Assembly: GCA_000421045.1 (NCBI GenBank)
Contig: ATWC01000021.1
Span: 1-51,901 of the forward strand
Direction: 5' to 3'
Source: Lachnospiraceae bacterium NK4A179
GTDB lineage: Bacteria > Bacillota > Clostridia > Lachnospirales > Lachnospiraceae
DNA: 51,901 nucleotides
This document shows, piece after piece, positions 42,459-49,887 of this stretch; position 1 is the stretch's first letter, and each line of letters opens with the position of its first letter. The position numbers were made by a program, and so were the translations under genes. The notes under the pieces are model-generated. The model did not search any database, was not told the DNA's origin, and saw nothing but the letters and a program-made list of their open reading frames with translations.

Positions 42459-44141
42459 TTATTCTGCTGACACTATATAATAGTAGACAGGCTGTCCGCC
42501 TTCAGCGATCTCAACATCTATATCGGGATATTTCTCTACGACTTTTTCCTTCATTGCTTCAGCATCAGCTTCAGTCACATCGCTTCCGTAGTATATGCTG
42601 ATCACTTCAGTCGAATCATCTTTGATCTTCTCAAGCATGCCAAGCATTACTTCAGTAATATCCTTACCGTCTGCAAGTATGCCGCCATCACCTACAGCCA
42701 TGAAGTCACCTTCATGTATCTCTATACCGTCTATGCTCGTATCCCTTACAGCATAAGTGATCTCACCAGTCTTAACCTCACCTACAGCTTCAGTCATCGC
42801 AGCCTTGTTGCTTTCGATATCTGCATCTGTCACATAAGCGATAAGAGCCGTGATACCCTGCGGAATAGTCTTTGAGGGAATGACTATGATATTCTTATCC
42901 TCGCAAAGGTTTCCGGCCTGCTCGGCAGCCATAATGATATTCTTATTATTCGGCAGCACAAATACATTCTTTGCATTCACGGATGAAACAGCCGTAAGTA
43001 TGTCATCTGTGCTGGGATTCATTGTCTGACCGCCTTCGATCACGGCATCTGCGCCAAGATTCTTAAATATCTCGGATATTCCCGCACCGGCTGCCACGGT
43101 AACAAAACCTGTTTCCTTCTCGGGTTCTGCAGGCGCCTGCTTTACGGGTTCTTCAACTTTTTTTACTTCTTCTTTATTCTCAGTCTTTTCCTGCTTTGCC
43201 TTGCGACTGCGCCTTCTGTTCACAACAGTAACATCAAGCAGTTCACCAAAGCTCACCGCCTTCTGAAGCACCATACCGGGATCATTTGTATTGACCGCGA
43301 TATTTACAGTCTTTCCGTCAACAGTAACAGCCTCTCCGCTGCCGATACCTCTTAAGAACCTTAAGATGTCCTTTTCTTCCGGCGAACTTGCATTTCTGTC
43401 AAAAAGCACTGCGACTGTTGTATGATAAAGATAGCCTGTATGCGCTTCTTCTATTTCTTCAAATTTTCTGGTCTCTCCGGCCTTGGTTTCAGTTTCCTCA
43501 TCCAGAGTAAACTCAATACCCTTGCCCATAAGGCCATCATAGAAGCCTTCAAGTATGGCAATGAGTCCTGCTCCGCCCGAATCAACTACACCTGCCTCCT
43601 TAAGCACGGGAAGCATATCAGGTGTCTGGTCAAGAACCTTCTTTGCATGTTCCTTAACCTGAACTATCAGTTCTTCGATATCGGTGCCGCCGTTTTCATA
43701 ATAGGAACGGGTCTTCTCACCCATAGCCTTTGCAACGGTGAGGATCGTGCCTTCCTTAGGCTGCATTACAGCCTTGTATGCAGTTTCAACAGCCTTTTCA
43801 GCGGCTGCGCTCACTGCAGCGACATCTATCTCATCATAATTCTTTGCAACTTTTGTGAAGCCTCTGAAAAGCTGGCTTAAAATAACACCGGAATTTCCTC
43901 TTGCTCCGCGAAGAGAACCTGATGAAACAGCCTTGCAGAAATCCTGCATGCTCGGATCTTTAAGTTCATGTACTTCTTTAGCCGCTGACATAACAGTCAG
44001 CGTCATATTTGTTCCTGTATCACCATCAGGCACAGGGAAAACGTTGAGCTCATTGATATGTTCCTTCTGGAGCTCGAGATTCTTGGCACCCGCAAGAAAC
44101 ATTTTTGAAAGCAGTTCCGGGGTTAAAACGGTAATACTCAC
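42459..44141 (-). CDS. fakA: FakA-like DAK2-domain fatty acid kinase subunit
   Basis: A 560-aa protein with an N-terminal DAK2 kinase domain (about 1-200; NVFPVPDGDTGTNMTLTVMS, GSLRGARGNSGVILSQLF and KEAGVVDSGGAGLIAILEGF) and a C-terminal DegV-associated region (from about 370: GAGISEIFKNLGADAVIEGG, QTMNPSTDDI, FVLPNNKNIIMAA). A Lys/Glu linker around 315-345 separates them. FakA phosphorylates fatty acids bound by a FakB partner, which is not in this window. It lies 15 nt after asp23, the yloU-yloV arrangement of Bacillus. Confidence 0.9.
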   Translation of the reverse strand: MSITVLTPELLSKMFLAGAKNLELQKEHINELNVFPVPDGDTGTNMTLTVMSAAKEVHELKDPSMQDFCKAVSSGSLRGARGNSGVILSQLFRGFTKVAKNYDEIDVAAVSAAAEKAVETAYKAVMQPKEGTILTVAKAMGEKTRSYYENGGTDIEELIVQVKEHAKKVLDQTPDMLPVLKEAGVVDSGGAGLIAILEGFYDGLMGKGIEFTLDEETETKAGETRKFEEIEEAHTGYLYHTTVAVLFDRNASSPEEKDILRFLRGIGSGEAVTVDGKTVNIAVNTNDPGMVLQKAVSFGELLDVTVVNRRRSRKAKQEKTENKEEVKKVEEPVKQAPAEPEKETGFVTVAAGAGISEIFKNLGADAVIEGGQTMNPSTDDILTAVSSVNAKNVFVLPNNKNIIMAAEQAGNLCEDKNIIVIPSKTIPQGITALIAYVTDADIESNKAAMTEAVGEVKTGEITYAVRDTSIDGIEIHEGDFMAVGDGGILADGKDITEVMLGMLEKIKDDSTEVISIYYGSDVTEADAEAMKEKVVEKYPDIDVEIAEGGQPVYYYIVSAE

Positions 44142-44156
44142 AGAGATGACTCCTCC

Positions 44157-44513
44157 TTAATCGATCACTCTCACACCTTCTACATAGATATTGATCTTCT
44201 CAACCTCTAATCCGGTGTATTCCTCAATCTTGTATTTAACACTGCTTATAAGATTCTCGGTCACTGCAAGTATACTTACTCCGTAAGCGACTATCACATG
44301 AAAATCAAGTATAAGCTTTCCCCCCGATGAACGGACGCTGATACCATGGTTAACACTGTCTTTTTTCAGTATTCTCACAAGGCCGTCCTTAACATTTACG
44401 GATGCCATGCCGACAATACCGAAGCATTCATTTGCTATGCTTCCTGCATACTTTGCGATAACATCATTGTTTATCTGTATGCTTCCCATGTGTGTATCAA
44501 TGGAACTGTTCAT
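44157..44513 (-). CDS. Asp23/Gls24-family envelope stress protein (YloU-like)
   Basis: A 118-aa single-domain protein of the Asp23 family (IQINNDVIAKYAGSIANECF, GIVGMASVNVKDGLVRIL, and LILDFHVIVAYGVSILAV). Members scaffold near the membrane and are linked to envelope stress. It is the first gene of the asp23-fakA pair, divergent from rpmB as in Bacillus, and has its own sigma-A promoter. Confidence 0.9.
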   Translation of the reverse strand: MNSSIDTHMGSIQINNDVIAKYAGSIANECFGIVGMASVNVKDGLVRILKKDSVNHGISVRSSGGKLILDFHVIVAYGVSILAVTENLISSVKYKIEEYTGLEVEKINIYVEGVRVID

Positions 44514-44554
44514 GCGCTATCCTCCCTTTCATTAATTTTATAGACAACAAATCG

Positions 44555-44583
44555 ATTATAAGATATTTCAAAATCGTTTGCAA
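44555..44583 (-). promoter_or_regulatory. Sigma-A promoter of asp23-fakA
   Basis: TTGCAA (44578-44583) and a perfect TATAAT (44555-44560) with a 17-nt spacer on the minus strand, about 40 nt before the start. The Shine-Dalgarno is GGGAGG. It is back to back with the rpmB promoter. Confidence 0.75.
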
Positions 44584-44614
44584 TAAACTTAAAATCTTTT
44601 AATCAAAAAAAGCC

Positions 44615-44643
44615 TTGCAAAGCATCATTTCTTTTGTTAGAAT
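44615..44643 (+). promoter_or_regulatory. Sigma-A promoter of rpmB
   Basis: TTGCAA (44615-44620), spacer 17, TAGAAT (44638-44643), with an extended -10 TG. The leader is about 70 nt and includes a small GCGG-aaaaa-CCGC hairpin. A ribosomal gene promoter with an extended -10 fits high expression. Confidence 0.7.
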
Positions 44644-44722
44644 TACAACGTTGCGGAAAAACCGCGTGTTAACGTAAATTATTCTGTAAAGAAAATAAGT
44701 ATGAAAAAGGGAGGTGAGAAGC

Positions 44723-44908
44723 ATGGCAAAGTGTGATGTCTGCGGAAAGGGTCTTCACTTCGGGAATAATGTCAGCCATTCTCACAGAAGATCTAACCAC
44801 ATATGGAAAGCCAACATAAAGAATGTAAAGTGCATCATTAATGGTACACCCAAGCGTCTTCATGTTTGCACAACATGCTTAAAGAGCGGCGCTGTAGAGA
44901 GAGCATAA
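44723..44908 (+). CDS. rpmB: Ribosomal protein L28
   Basis: A 61-aa L28 with the zinc-binding CDVC (4-7) and CTTC pairs, and SHSHRRSNHIWKANIKNVKC in the core. The frame is open to 44714, but the ATG at 44723 (MAKCDVCGKG) has GGGAGGTGAG at the right spacing. It is a large-subunit ribosomal protein, divergent from asp23-fakA. It is the only plus-strand host gene supported here. Confidence 0.95.
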   Translation: MAKCDVCGKGLHFGNNVSHSHRRSNHIWKANIKNVKCIINGTPKRLHVCTTCLKSGAVERA

Positions 44909-44938
44909 TCTCTTTCTTCATACATAAGTCGAAAGCAT

Positions 44939-44967
44939 AAAAAAAATCCTTTTAAAGGATTTTTTTT
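44939..44967. terminator. Bidirectional terminator between rpmB and the J-domain gene
   Basis: AAAAAATCC and GGATTTTTT around TTTTAAA form a stem with long A and T runs on both sides, so it can end rpmB on the plus strand and the nudix-dnaJ-like operon on the minus strand (stop at 44973). The symmetric tail is a strong sign. Confidence 0.85.
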
Positions 44968-44972
44968 ATTGC

Positions 44973-45596
44973 TTATGCCCTTTTCGAACTAAGGCCGAAT
45001 ATATCACATAAGCTTTCATACTCTTCTTTTATCTTTATTATGATCTCCTTATCACCGCACATATTATCCGGATGATAAATACGGCAGAGATCTTTATATC
45101 TTTTTCTTAAGGCAACGGCACTGTTTACACCTCTGAAGAAAACACCTTCTTTATATGCATCACGCGATTCGCTGCTTTGATGAACTGCCTCTTCTCTCAT
45201 CTGTCTGAGCAGTTCCTTCTGCCTGTCTATATCGGCATACTTAAGTCTTATCTGCTCCTTATCACTTTCAAGCATCGAGTAAGCATGCTCGATTATCTTC
45301 CTGCGCCTGTCAAGCATTCTCTTATCCTCTTTAAGGCGCTTGCGTTCATATTCAGCAGATTCCTGAAGCGCTTTTATCCTGGACGACATGATCGCCGTTT
45401 CTCTGGATAGCTGCCTCTTTTCTTCAGAAAGCTTTTTTTTCTCTTCTTCCAGTTTCTCCCGGACACGATCAAGTTCAGACCTCTCTTCCGAAAGTTTTAC
45501 TTTCTCGGCAAAGAGTCTGCGCTTCAATTCTGCTGCAGCTTCATCTTTTATCTCGATCTCCTGCAGTTCCGGTTCTTCCTTATGGGACAGAAACAT
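44973..45596 (-). CDS. Coiled-coil protein with C-terminal J domain
   Basis: A 207-aa protein: long charged coiled coil (about 20-145, rich in K, E, R and L) and a C-terminal J-domain core (about 155-205) with HPD at 175-177 (LCRIYHPDNMCGDKE). The J domain would stimulate an Hsp70 (DnaK), while the coiled coil could pick the substrate or dimerise. The domain order, J domain at the C-terminus, is the reverse of classic DnaJ. It ends a five-gene operon (starting with Nudix) and begins 3 nt after gerW. The family name is not known to me. Confidence 0.75.
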   Translation of the reverse strand: MFLSHKEEPELQEIEIKDEAAAELKRRLFAEKVKLSEERSELDRVREKLEEEKKKLSEEKRQLSRETAIMSSRIKALQESAEYERKRLKEDKRMLDRRRKIIEHAYSMLESDKEQIRLKYADIDRQKELLRQMREEAVHQSSESRDAYKEGVFFRGVNSAVALRKRYKDLCRIYHPDNMCGDKEIIIKIKEEYESLCDIFGLSSKRA

Positions 45597-45599
45597 GGA

Positions 45600-46007
45600 T
45601 TAAGCTTTCTTCTCCTCTTCATTCTTCTCGGGGAATGCGGCAGCCTTTGCCTCTTCCGCGTCAGCAGTCACAGCCTTCCTGGCCTTGATCTTGTCTATAA
45701 CCTCAGGGATAAGGTCAACGATCTTGCTCACTGAATCAGCATTTTTCACGCTTAAGATACGCGCATGTCCATCCTGGACCATGAGTACTGCTGATGCCGT
45801 AAGCTTGGCATTCATTCCGCCTGCTCCTGAATTCTTCTTGTCTCTTCCGACAGCTCCCGCAGCCACACCAAATGAAACATCCACAAGAGGGATGATCACA
45901 GTGTCTCCTACCTTTACAGGCTCGCCTACAACTGTCTTACTGCTGATGAGACGATCCATGTTTTTAAGAAGCGAATCCGTCACATTTGTGATATTGTTAT
46001 CTGTCAT
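45600..46007 (-). CDS. GerW (YtfJ)-family sporulation protein
   Basis: A 135-aa protein with the GerW/YtfJ signature (VVGEPVKVGDTVIIPLVDVSF and GAGGMNAKLTASAVLMVQDG) and a C-terminal Lys/Glu/Ala tail. Bacillus YtfJ is a small spore protein needed for germination, but Lachnospiraceae members include non-sporeformers, so a spore role is not proven. It overlaps the DUF2953 gene by one base, and the neighbour YtfI-like DUF2953 is the same association as in Bacillus (ytfI-ytfJ). Confidence 0.85.
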   Translation of the reverse strand: MTDNNITNVTDSLLKNMDRLISSKTVVGEPVKVGDTVIIPLVDVSFGVAAGAVGRDKKNSGAGGMNAKLTASAVLMVQDGHARILSVKNADSVSKIVDLIPEVIDKIKARKAVTADAEEAKAAAFPEKNEEEKKA

Positions 46008-46957
46008 TACTGTTTATCCTCCCGCTTAAGCAGTCTTATCAGTTTTCTGAGTTTTTTATCTTTATAAAGGAAGAATCCATGCCACAATATCGGCCACAGG
46101 ATAAATCTTCCCTTTATCACTGCATCGGCTTCAATCTTCGATTCATCATCCTGCACTGCATCAAGTGTAATGCGCCCCTTTATTCTTTCCGTAAACGGAA
46201 GACACACCGCATAAGTCTGATACATAAGTGCAACCGTTGCAGGATCATCACTTGCAAAATCTATGCTTGCATCAAATCTTTTCGGTATCAGGGGTTTAAG
46301 GATACCGGCAAGTCTTTTCTTTAACATTTCAACTGTTTCAGCAGTTCCCTTGCTGTTCAGTATCCTGTCATAATAATCATAGAGCCCGATATATTCATCA
46401 ACCTTTGATGCTGCTTTTTCAGCAAATTCATCAGCGTTAAAAGGTATGTCGGTCAGAAGATCCTCCAGCTTATCAAAGAAGTGTTCCATCCATTCAATGA
46501 AAGTCGGTTTCTTTATCTTCCTGCGCTTTTTCTTTTTTTGATCTTTTTGTTTTTTTATACTTTTTGAAGGCTTATCTTTTTCCGCGACATCAGAAGTCTC
46601 AGGTTCATCAGTGCTTTCGGATGTGACTTCCGGCTCGTACTCTTCAAAATCATCACTGCTTATAAACTCAGTGTCATCGTCAGATTTTTTATTCTTGTCC
46701 GGCCGTTTATAAACCTTAATGCCGCATACTCTTGCCACAACCGTCAGTTCGGATTTCAGTCCGTAATCAACCGTAACATGCAGCACATGCAGGAACCAGT
46801 GCACCACAGCTTTAGCTTTGAACTCACCCCTGTTATCCGCCTTGATGACATACCCGAACGGATAAAAGCATACTAACAGAAGTATAAGTAAGAGCAAGCC
46901 CAGTATAGATGCCAGTACTATGCCGATTATCTTTAATACAGTAAGAAACATGGTCAT
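46007..46957 (-). CDS. DUF2953-family membrane protein (YtfI-like)
   Basis: A 316-aa protein with one transmembrane helix (about 6-31), an extended Lys/Glu/Asp-rich spacer (about 85-160), and the DUF2953 domain (about 165-300, KPTFIEWMEHFFDKLEDLL and RFDASIDFASDDPATVALMY). In Bacillus, ytfI is co-transcribed with ytfJ (gerW), as seen here (46007 overlap). It is a likely partner of GerW, though its function is unknown. Confidence 0.85.
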   Translation of the reverse strand: MTMFLTVLKIIGIVLASILGLLLLILLLVCFYPFGYVIKADNRGEFKAKAVVHWFLHVLHVTVDYGLKSELTVVARVCGIKVYKRPDKNKKSDDDTEFISSDDFEEYEPEVTSESTDEPETSDVAEKDKPSKSIKKQKDQKKKKRRKIKKPTFIEWMEHFFDKLEDLLTDIPFNADEFAEKAASKVDEYIGLYDYYDRILNSKGTAETVEMLKKRLAGILKPLIPKRFDASIDFASDDPATVALMYQTYAVCLPFTERIKGRITLDAVQDDESKIEADAVIKGRFILWPILWHGFFLYKDKKLRKLIRLLKREDKQ

Positions 46958-47226
46958 ATGTCAAAATGCTCTAATGCGGCATTTGCAAGATAACGCAGAG
47001 CCGTATCATAATCCTCCGTAATTCCCACCGCATGAATATGCCTGGCAGCATAATAAGGCTTGGAGAGCTCTGCGGATTCAATAGCTTCGGGAAGACCTGT
47101 CTCGGGATTCTGTCTTATCACATATAATCCCTTCGGACACTCCCCTTTCTGGAAGCTTTCGCATATCTCCATTTTCCTGTCTCTTAACCCGGGGCTTATA
47201 TACAGAAAAGGATCAAGATCTACCAT
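46954..47226 (-). CDS. Hypothetical protein, 90 aa
   Basis: No domain recognised. Soluble, with a central KGLYVIRQNPETGLPEAIES and aromatic-rich HIHAVGI. It shares one base with the Nudix stop and overlaps the DUF2953 start by 4 nt, so it is translated with its neighbours. Perhaps a small partner of the Nudix enzyme, but nothing shows this. Confidence 0.6.
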   Translation of the reverse strand: MVDLDPFLYISPGLRDRKMEICESFQKGECPKGLYVIRQNPETGLPEAIESAELSKPYYAARHIHAVGITEDYDTALRYLANAALEHFDI

Positions 47227-47666
47227 CAGTTCCCCCAGAGTCTTGCACGATACAGGCTCTGATAATATGCATAAGCCTTCTCGAGCATAGTTTTTTCATT
47301 TGCAAACTTAAGAAGATGCACGGCTTCATGATACTTGTAATAACCGGAATCCATAAAATATTCTTCCCGCTGAGGCTTGGAAAAATAGCTTTTCCCACGC
47401 ATAAGATACCAGTGGACTTCTTTCTCCACCGTATCTTCAGGTACGGAAAAACTGTACTCACTCCTGCCGATATAATTCATAATAACTGCATCGGCGCCGC
47501 TCTCTTCCTTAACTTCACGGAGAGCCGTCTGAGGATATACTTCCCCCTCTTCAACGGTTCCCTTCGGAAGAACCCAACCTTCATACCGGTTTCTGTAATT
47601 CTTATACAGGAGAAGTATCTTCCCCCTGAACACGACCACACCGCCGCAGCTGACTGCCTCTATCAT
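47226..47666 (-). CDS. Nudix hydrolase
   Basis: A 146-aa enzyme with a complete Nudix box: Gly36, Glu42, Arg50, Glu51, Glu54, Glu55 and Gly57 (GTVEEGEVYPQTALREVKEE then SGA). The frame is open to 47702, but AAGGAG is placed right for the ATG at 47666 (MIEAVSCGGVV). The substrate cannot be told; this short form resembles the diadenosine polyphosphate or ADP-ribose hydrolases. It is the first gene of the operon, about 35 nt from the promoter. Confidence 0.9.
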   Translation of the reverse strand: MIEAVSCGGVVVFRGKILLLYKNYRNRYEGWVLPKGTVEEGEVYPQTALREVKEESGADAVIMNYIGRSEYSFSVPEDTVEKEVHWYLMRGKSYFSKPQREEYFMDSGYYKYHEAVHLLKFANEKTMLEKAYAYYQSLYRARLWGN

Positions 47667-47701
47667 TTCGCAGCTCCTTTCGACGCGCACACTTGATATC
47701 A

Positions 47702-47730
47702 ATTATATCCTGTTTTATGTAAATGTGCAA
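47702..47730 (-). promoter_or_regulatory. Sigma-A promoter of the Nudix-DUF2953-gerW-J-domain operon
   Basis: TTGCAC (47725-47730) and a perfect TATAAT (47702-47707) with a 17-nt spacer on the minus strand, about 36 nt from the Nudix start. The nested inverted repeats begin only 10 bp upstream of the -35. Confidence 0.75.
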
Positions 47731-47740
47731 TTTGTAATAA

Positions 47741-47901
47741 GGGGCCCAAAGTATAAAATCCGGATAGAGCTTGCTTGATCCGGATTTTAACCTTGGGCCC
47801 CGCAAAACATGAGGAAGCAGCAATTTCCTTGCAAAGCAAGGAAATTAGCGGATTCCGAATGTTTCAGGATTCCGAAGGAATCCAAGATTCCGAAGGAATC
47901 C
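47741..47901. repeat. Cluster of nested and tandem inverted repeats
   Basis: This fills most of the 344-bp gap between the Nudix promoter and the GGGtGRT gene. It has three parts. GGGGCCCAA (47741-47749) pairs with TTGGGCCCC (47793-47801), enclosing perfect 11-bp arms AAAATCCGGAT/ATCCGGATTTT (47755-47765 with 47778-47788). AATTTCCTTGC/GCAAGGAAATT (47822-47832 with 47836-47846) has a 3-nt loop. Several copies of GGATTCC and GGAATCC with GAA loops follow (47850-47901). No coding frame is supported. It looks like a mobile or regulatory palindromic repeat block, or an uncharacterised structured RNA. The remaining part (47902-47987) shows nothing. Confidence 0.65.
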
Positions 47902-47987
47902 TAAATTACAAATGAATTCATATCGCTTATGTAAGATCAGGCCGCACTGTGAGTTAATTTCGAGTAGGGAAGACGAAGTCGCACGGA

Positions 47988-48017
47988 TAAAAAAGGACAG
48001 CACATAATGTGCTGTCC
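47988..48017 (-). terminator. Rho-independent terminator after the GGGtGRT gene
   Basis: On the minus strand GGACAGCACA and TGTGCTGTCC form a perfect 10-bp stem with a 3-nt loop, followed by TTTTTTA. It lies about 30 nt after the stop at 48047 and ends the Fe-S scaffold-GGGtGRT unit. Confidence 0.88.
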
Positions 48018-48046
48018 CATAAGGATAATCATATTCTGAGGTCAGA

Positions 48047-49066
48047 TCAGAACTTGCCTGCTGCTGCAGCTTCCTCGATAGAAACGGCTGTAGAAACAGT
48101 CATACCTACCATCGGGTTGTTGCCGGCACCTATAAGTCCCATCATCTCAACGTGAGCGGGAACTGATGAAGAACCTGCGAACTGCGCATCTGAATGCATA
48201 CGGCCCATAGTATCTGTCATACCGTAAGAAGCAGGACCTGCTGCCATATTATCGGGATGAAGAGTTCTTCCGGTACCGCCGCCTGAAGCAACTGAGAAGT
48301 ACTTCTTGCCTGCTTCAATTCTTTCCTTCTTGTATGTTCCTGCAACGGGATGCTGGAATCTTGTAGGATTGGTTGAGTTACCGGTGATGGAAACGTCAAC
48401 GTTCTCCTTCCACATGATAGCAACACCTTCGCAAACATCGTTAGCGCCGTAGCAGTTAACCTTTGCTCTGGGTGAATCAGCATCTTTAGAATAGCATGTT
48501 CTGGATACTTCTTTTACAGTGTTTGTATAAGGATCGTACTCAGTCTCAACAAATGTGAATCCGTTGATTCTGGAGATGATCTGTGCAGCATCCTTTCCAA
48601 GACCGTTAAGGATAACGCGAAGAGGCTTCTTACGAACCTTGTTAGCCTTCTCTGCGATACCGATAGCGCCTTCTGCAGCTGCGAATGACTCGTGACCTGC
48701 AAGGAATGCGAAGCACTCTGTCTCCTCTTCAAGGAGCATCTTACCAAGGTTACCATGTCCAAGACCAACCTTACGTGTATCTGCAACTGATCCGGGAATG
48801 CAGAAAGCCTGAAGGCCTTCACCGATTGCAGCTGCTGCATCAGCAGCCTTACGGCATCCCTTCTTTATAGCGATGGCAGCACCTACAGTGTATGCCCACT
48901 TAGCATTTTCAAAGCAGATAGGCTGGATGTTCTCGATAAGGTGGTAAATATCCAGACCAGCATCCTTTGTGATCTGTTCAGCCTCGTCGATCGACTTAAT
49001 CCCGTACTCAGCGAGTTTAGCAAGGATCTGGGGCTCTCTTCTTTCGTATGATTCAAAATTTGCCAT
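48047..49066 (-). CDS. GGGtGRT protein (function unknown)
   Basis: A 339-aa protein named for the motif GGGTGRT (262-268). The family is found in anaerobes, usually beside a NifU-like scaffold gene as here. Other conserved features are KKGCRKAADAAAAIGEGLQA, GLGHGNLGKMLLEEETECFA and GHESFAAAEGAIGIAEKANK. It has several cysteines, including Cys51, Cys71, Cys89, Cys118, Cys191, Cys205 and Cys212, of which some could hold a cluster. The Gly-rich segment suggests a nucleotide or phosphate loop. Biochemical role unknown. It starts 18 nt after the scaffold gene, so the two proteins likely act together. Confidence 0.85.
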   Translation of the reverse strand: MANFESYERREPQILAKLAEYGIKSIDEAEQITKDAGLDIYHLIENIQPICFENAKWAYTVGAAIAIKKGCRKAADAAAAIGEGLQAFCIPGSVADTRKVGLGHGNLGKMLLEEETECFAFLAGHESFAAAEGAIGIAEKANKVRKKPLRVILNGLGKDAAQIISRINGFTFVETEYDPYTNTVKEVSRTCYSKDADSPRAKVNCYGANDVCEGVAIMWKENVDVSITGNSTNPTRFQHPVAGTYKKERIEAGKKYFSVASGGGTGRTLHPDNMAAGPASYGMTDTMGRMHSDAQFAGSSSVPAHVEMMGLIGAGNNPMVGMTVSTAVSIEEAAAAGKF

Positions 49067-49084
49067 TTTTAAGTCCTCCCTTTA

Positions 49085-49777
49085 TCACTCTTTACGAGGG
49101 TCAATAAGTCTGACCGCATCTGCAACACGTCCATACTGACCTGAAGCCTTCTCAACAGCCTTAACTGCATCATCACCGGCCTTGATGAAATCCATCATCT
49201 TACCGAAGTTGATGTACTTATAGCCGATGATCTCATCATTCTCGTCAAGTGCGATATGTGTGATGTAACCATCTGTAAGCTCAAGGTATCTGGGTCCTTT
49301 TTCAAGAGTTCCGTATGTTGTACCAACCATGGAACGTGTTCCCTTACCAAGATCCTCAAGGCCGGCACCGATCTGAAGTCCATCCTCTGAGAATGCACTC
49401 TGTGTTCTGCCGTATACGATCTGGAGGAAAAGCTCTCTCATAGCTGTATTGATAGCATCACATACAAGGTCTGTATTAAGAGCTTCAAGAACTGTAAGTC
49501 CGGGAAGGATCTCAGCAGCCATAGCAGCTGAATGTGTCATACCGGAACATCCTATGGTCTCTACAAGAGCCTCCTGTATGATACCGTTCTTTACATTAAG
49601 TGAAAGCTTGCAGGCACCCTGCTGGGGAGCACACCAGCCCACACCGTGTGTGTATCCGGAGATATCCTTGATCTCCTTCGACTTTACCCACTTTGCTTCC
49701 TCAGGAATGGGAGCAGCGCCGTGGTGGACACCCTGATGAACAGGGCACATATTCTTGACCTCTGTTGAATAAATCAT
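49085..49777 (-). CDS. NifU-like Fe-S cluster scaffold protein
   Basis: A 230-aa protein related to the NifU/IscU scaffold N-terminal domain, with cysteines typical for cluster binding at Cys56 (GACKLSL), Cys77 (IGCSGMT) and Cys106 (DLVCDAIN), plus extra ones at Cys11 and Cys49. It is longer than IscU (about 130 aa), with an N-terminal extension and a C-terminal part of about 100 residues not found there. It probably builds or delivers a cluster for the GGGtGRT protein encoded next, but this is inference from pairing. The Shine-Dalgarno is AAAGGAG with 7-nt spacing. Confidence 0.82.
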   Translation of the reverse strand: MIYSTEVKNMCPVHQGVHHGAAPIPEEAKWVKSKEIKDISGYTHGVGWCAPQQGACKLSLNVKNGIIQEALVETIGCSGMTHSAAMAAEILPGLTVLEALNTDLVCDAINTAMRELFLQIVYGRTQSAFSEDGLQIGAGLEDLGKGTRSMVGTTYGTLEKGPRYLELTDGYITHIALDENDEIIGYKYINFGKMMDFIKAGDDAVKAVEKASGQYGRVADAVRLIDPRKE

Positions 49778-49794
49778 CCTGTTTCTCCTTTCGG

Positions 49795-49806
49795 TTATTG
49801 TTTCAT
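49795..49806 (-). CDS. Tiny upstream ORF (3 codons, MKQ)
   Basis: ATG AAA CAA TAA on the minus strand is preceded by AGAGGTGG at a good spacing and followed 17 nt later by the scaffold start. A leader peptide that affects re-initiation at the scaffold gene is possible. The size makes chance a real alternative. Confidence 0.3.
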   Translation of the reverse strand: MKQ

Positions 49807-49839
49807 ATGGCCACCTCTCTTGTGTGACCGCCGACGTTA

Positions 49840-49868
49840 ATTATACAGATATTCATGATCATTTTCAA
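49840..49868 (-). promoter_or_regulatory. Sigma-A promoter of the Fe-S scaffold-GGGtGRT operon
   Basis: TTGAAA (49863-49868), spacer 17, TATAAT (49840-49845) on the minus strand, 60 nt before the scaffold ATG. The leader of about 55 nt holds the tiny ORF MKQ. Confidence 0.8.
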
Positions 49869-49887
49869 TCTAAAACTTAGCGGCTGA

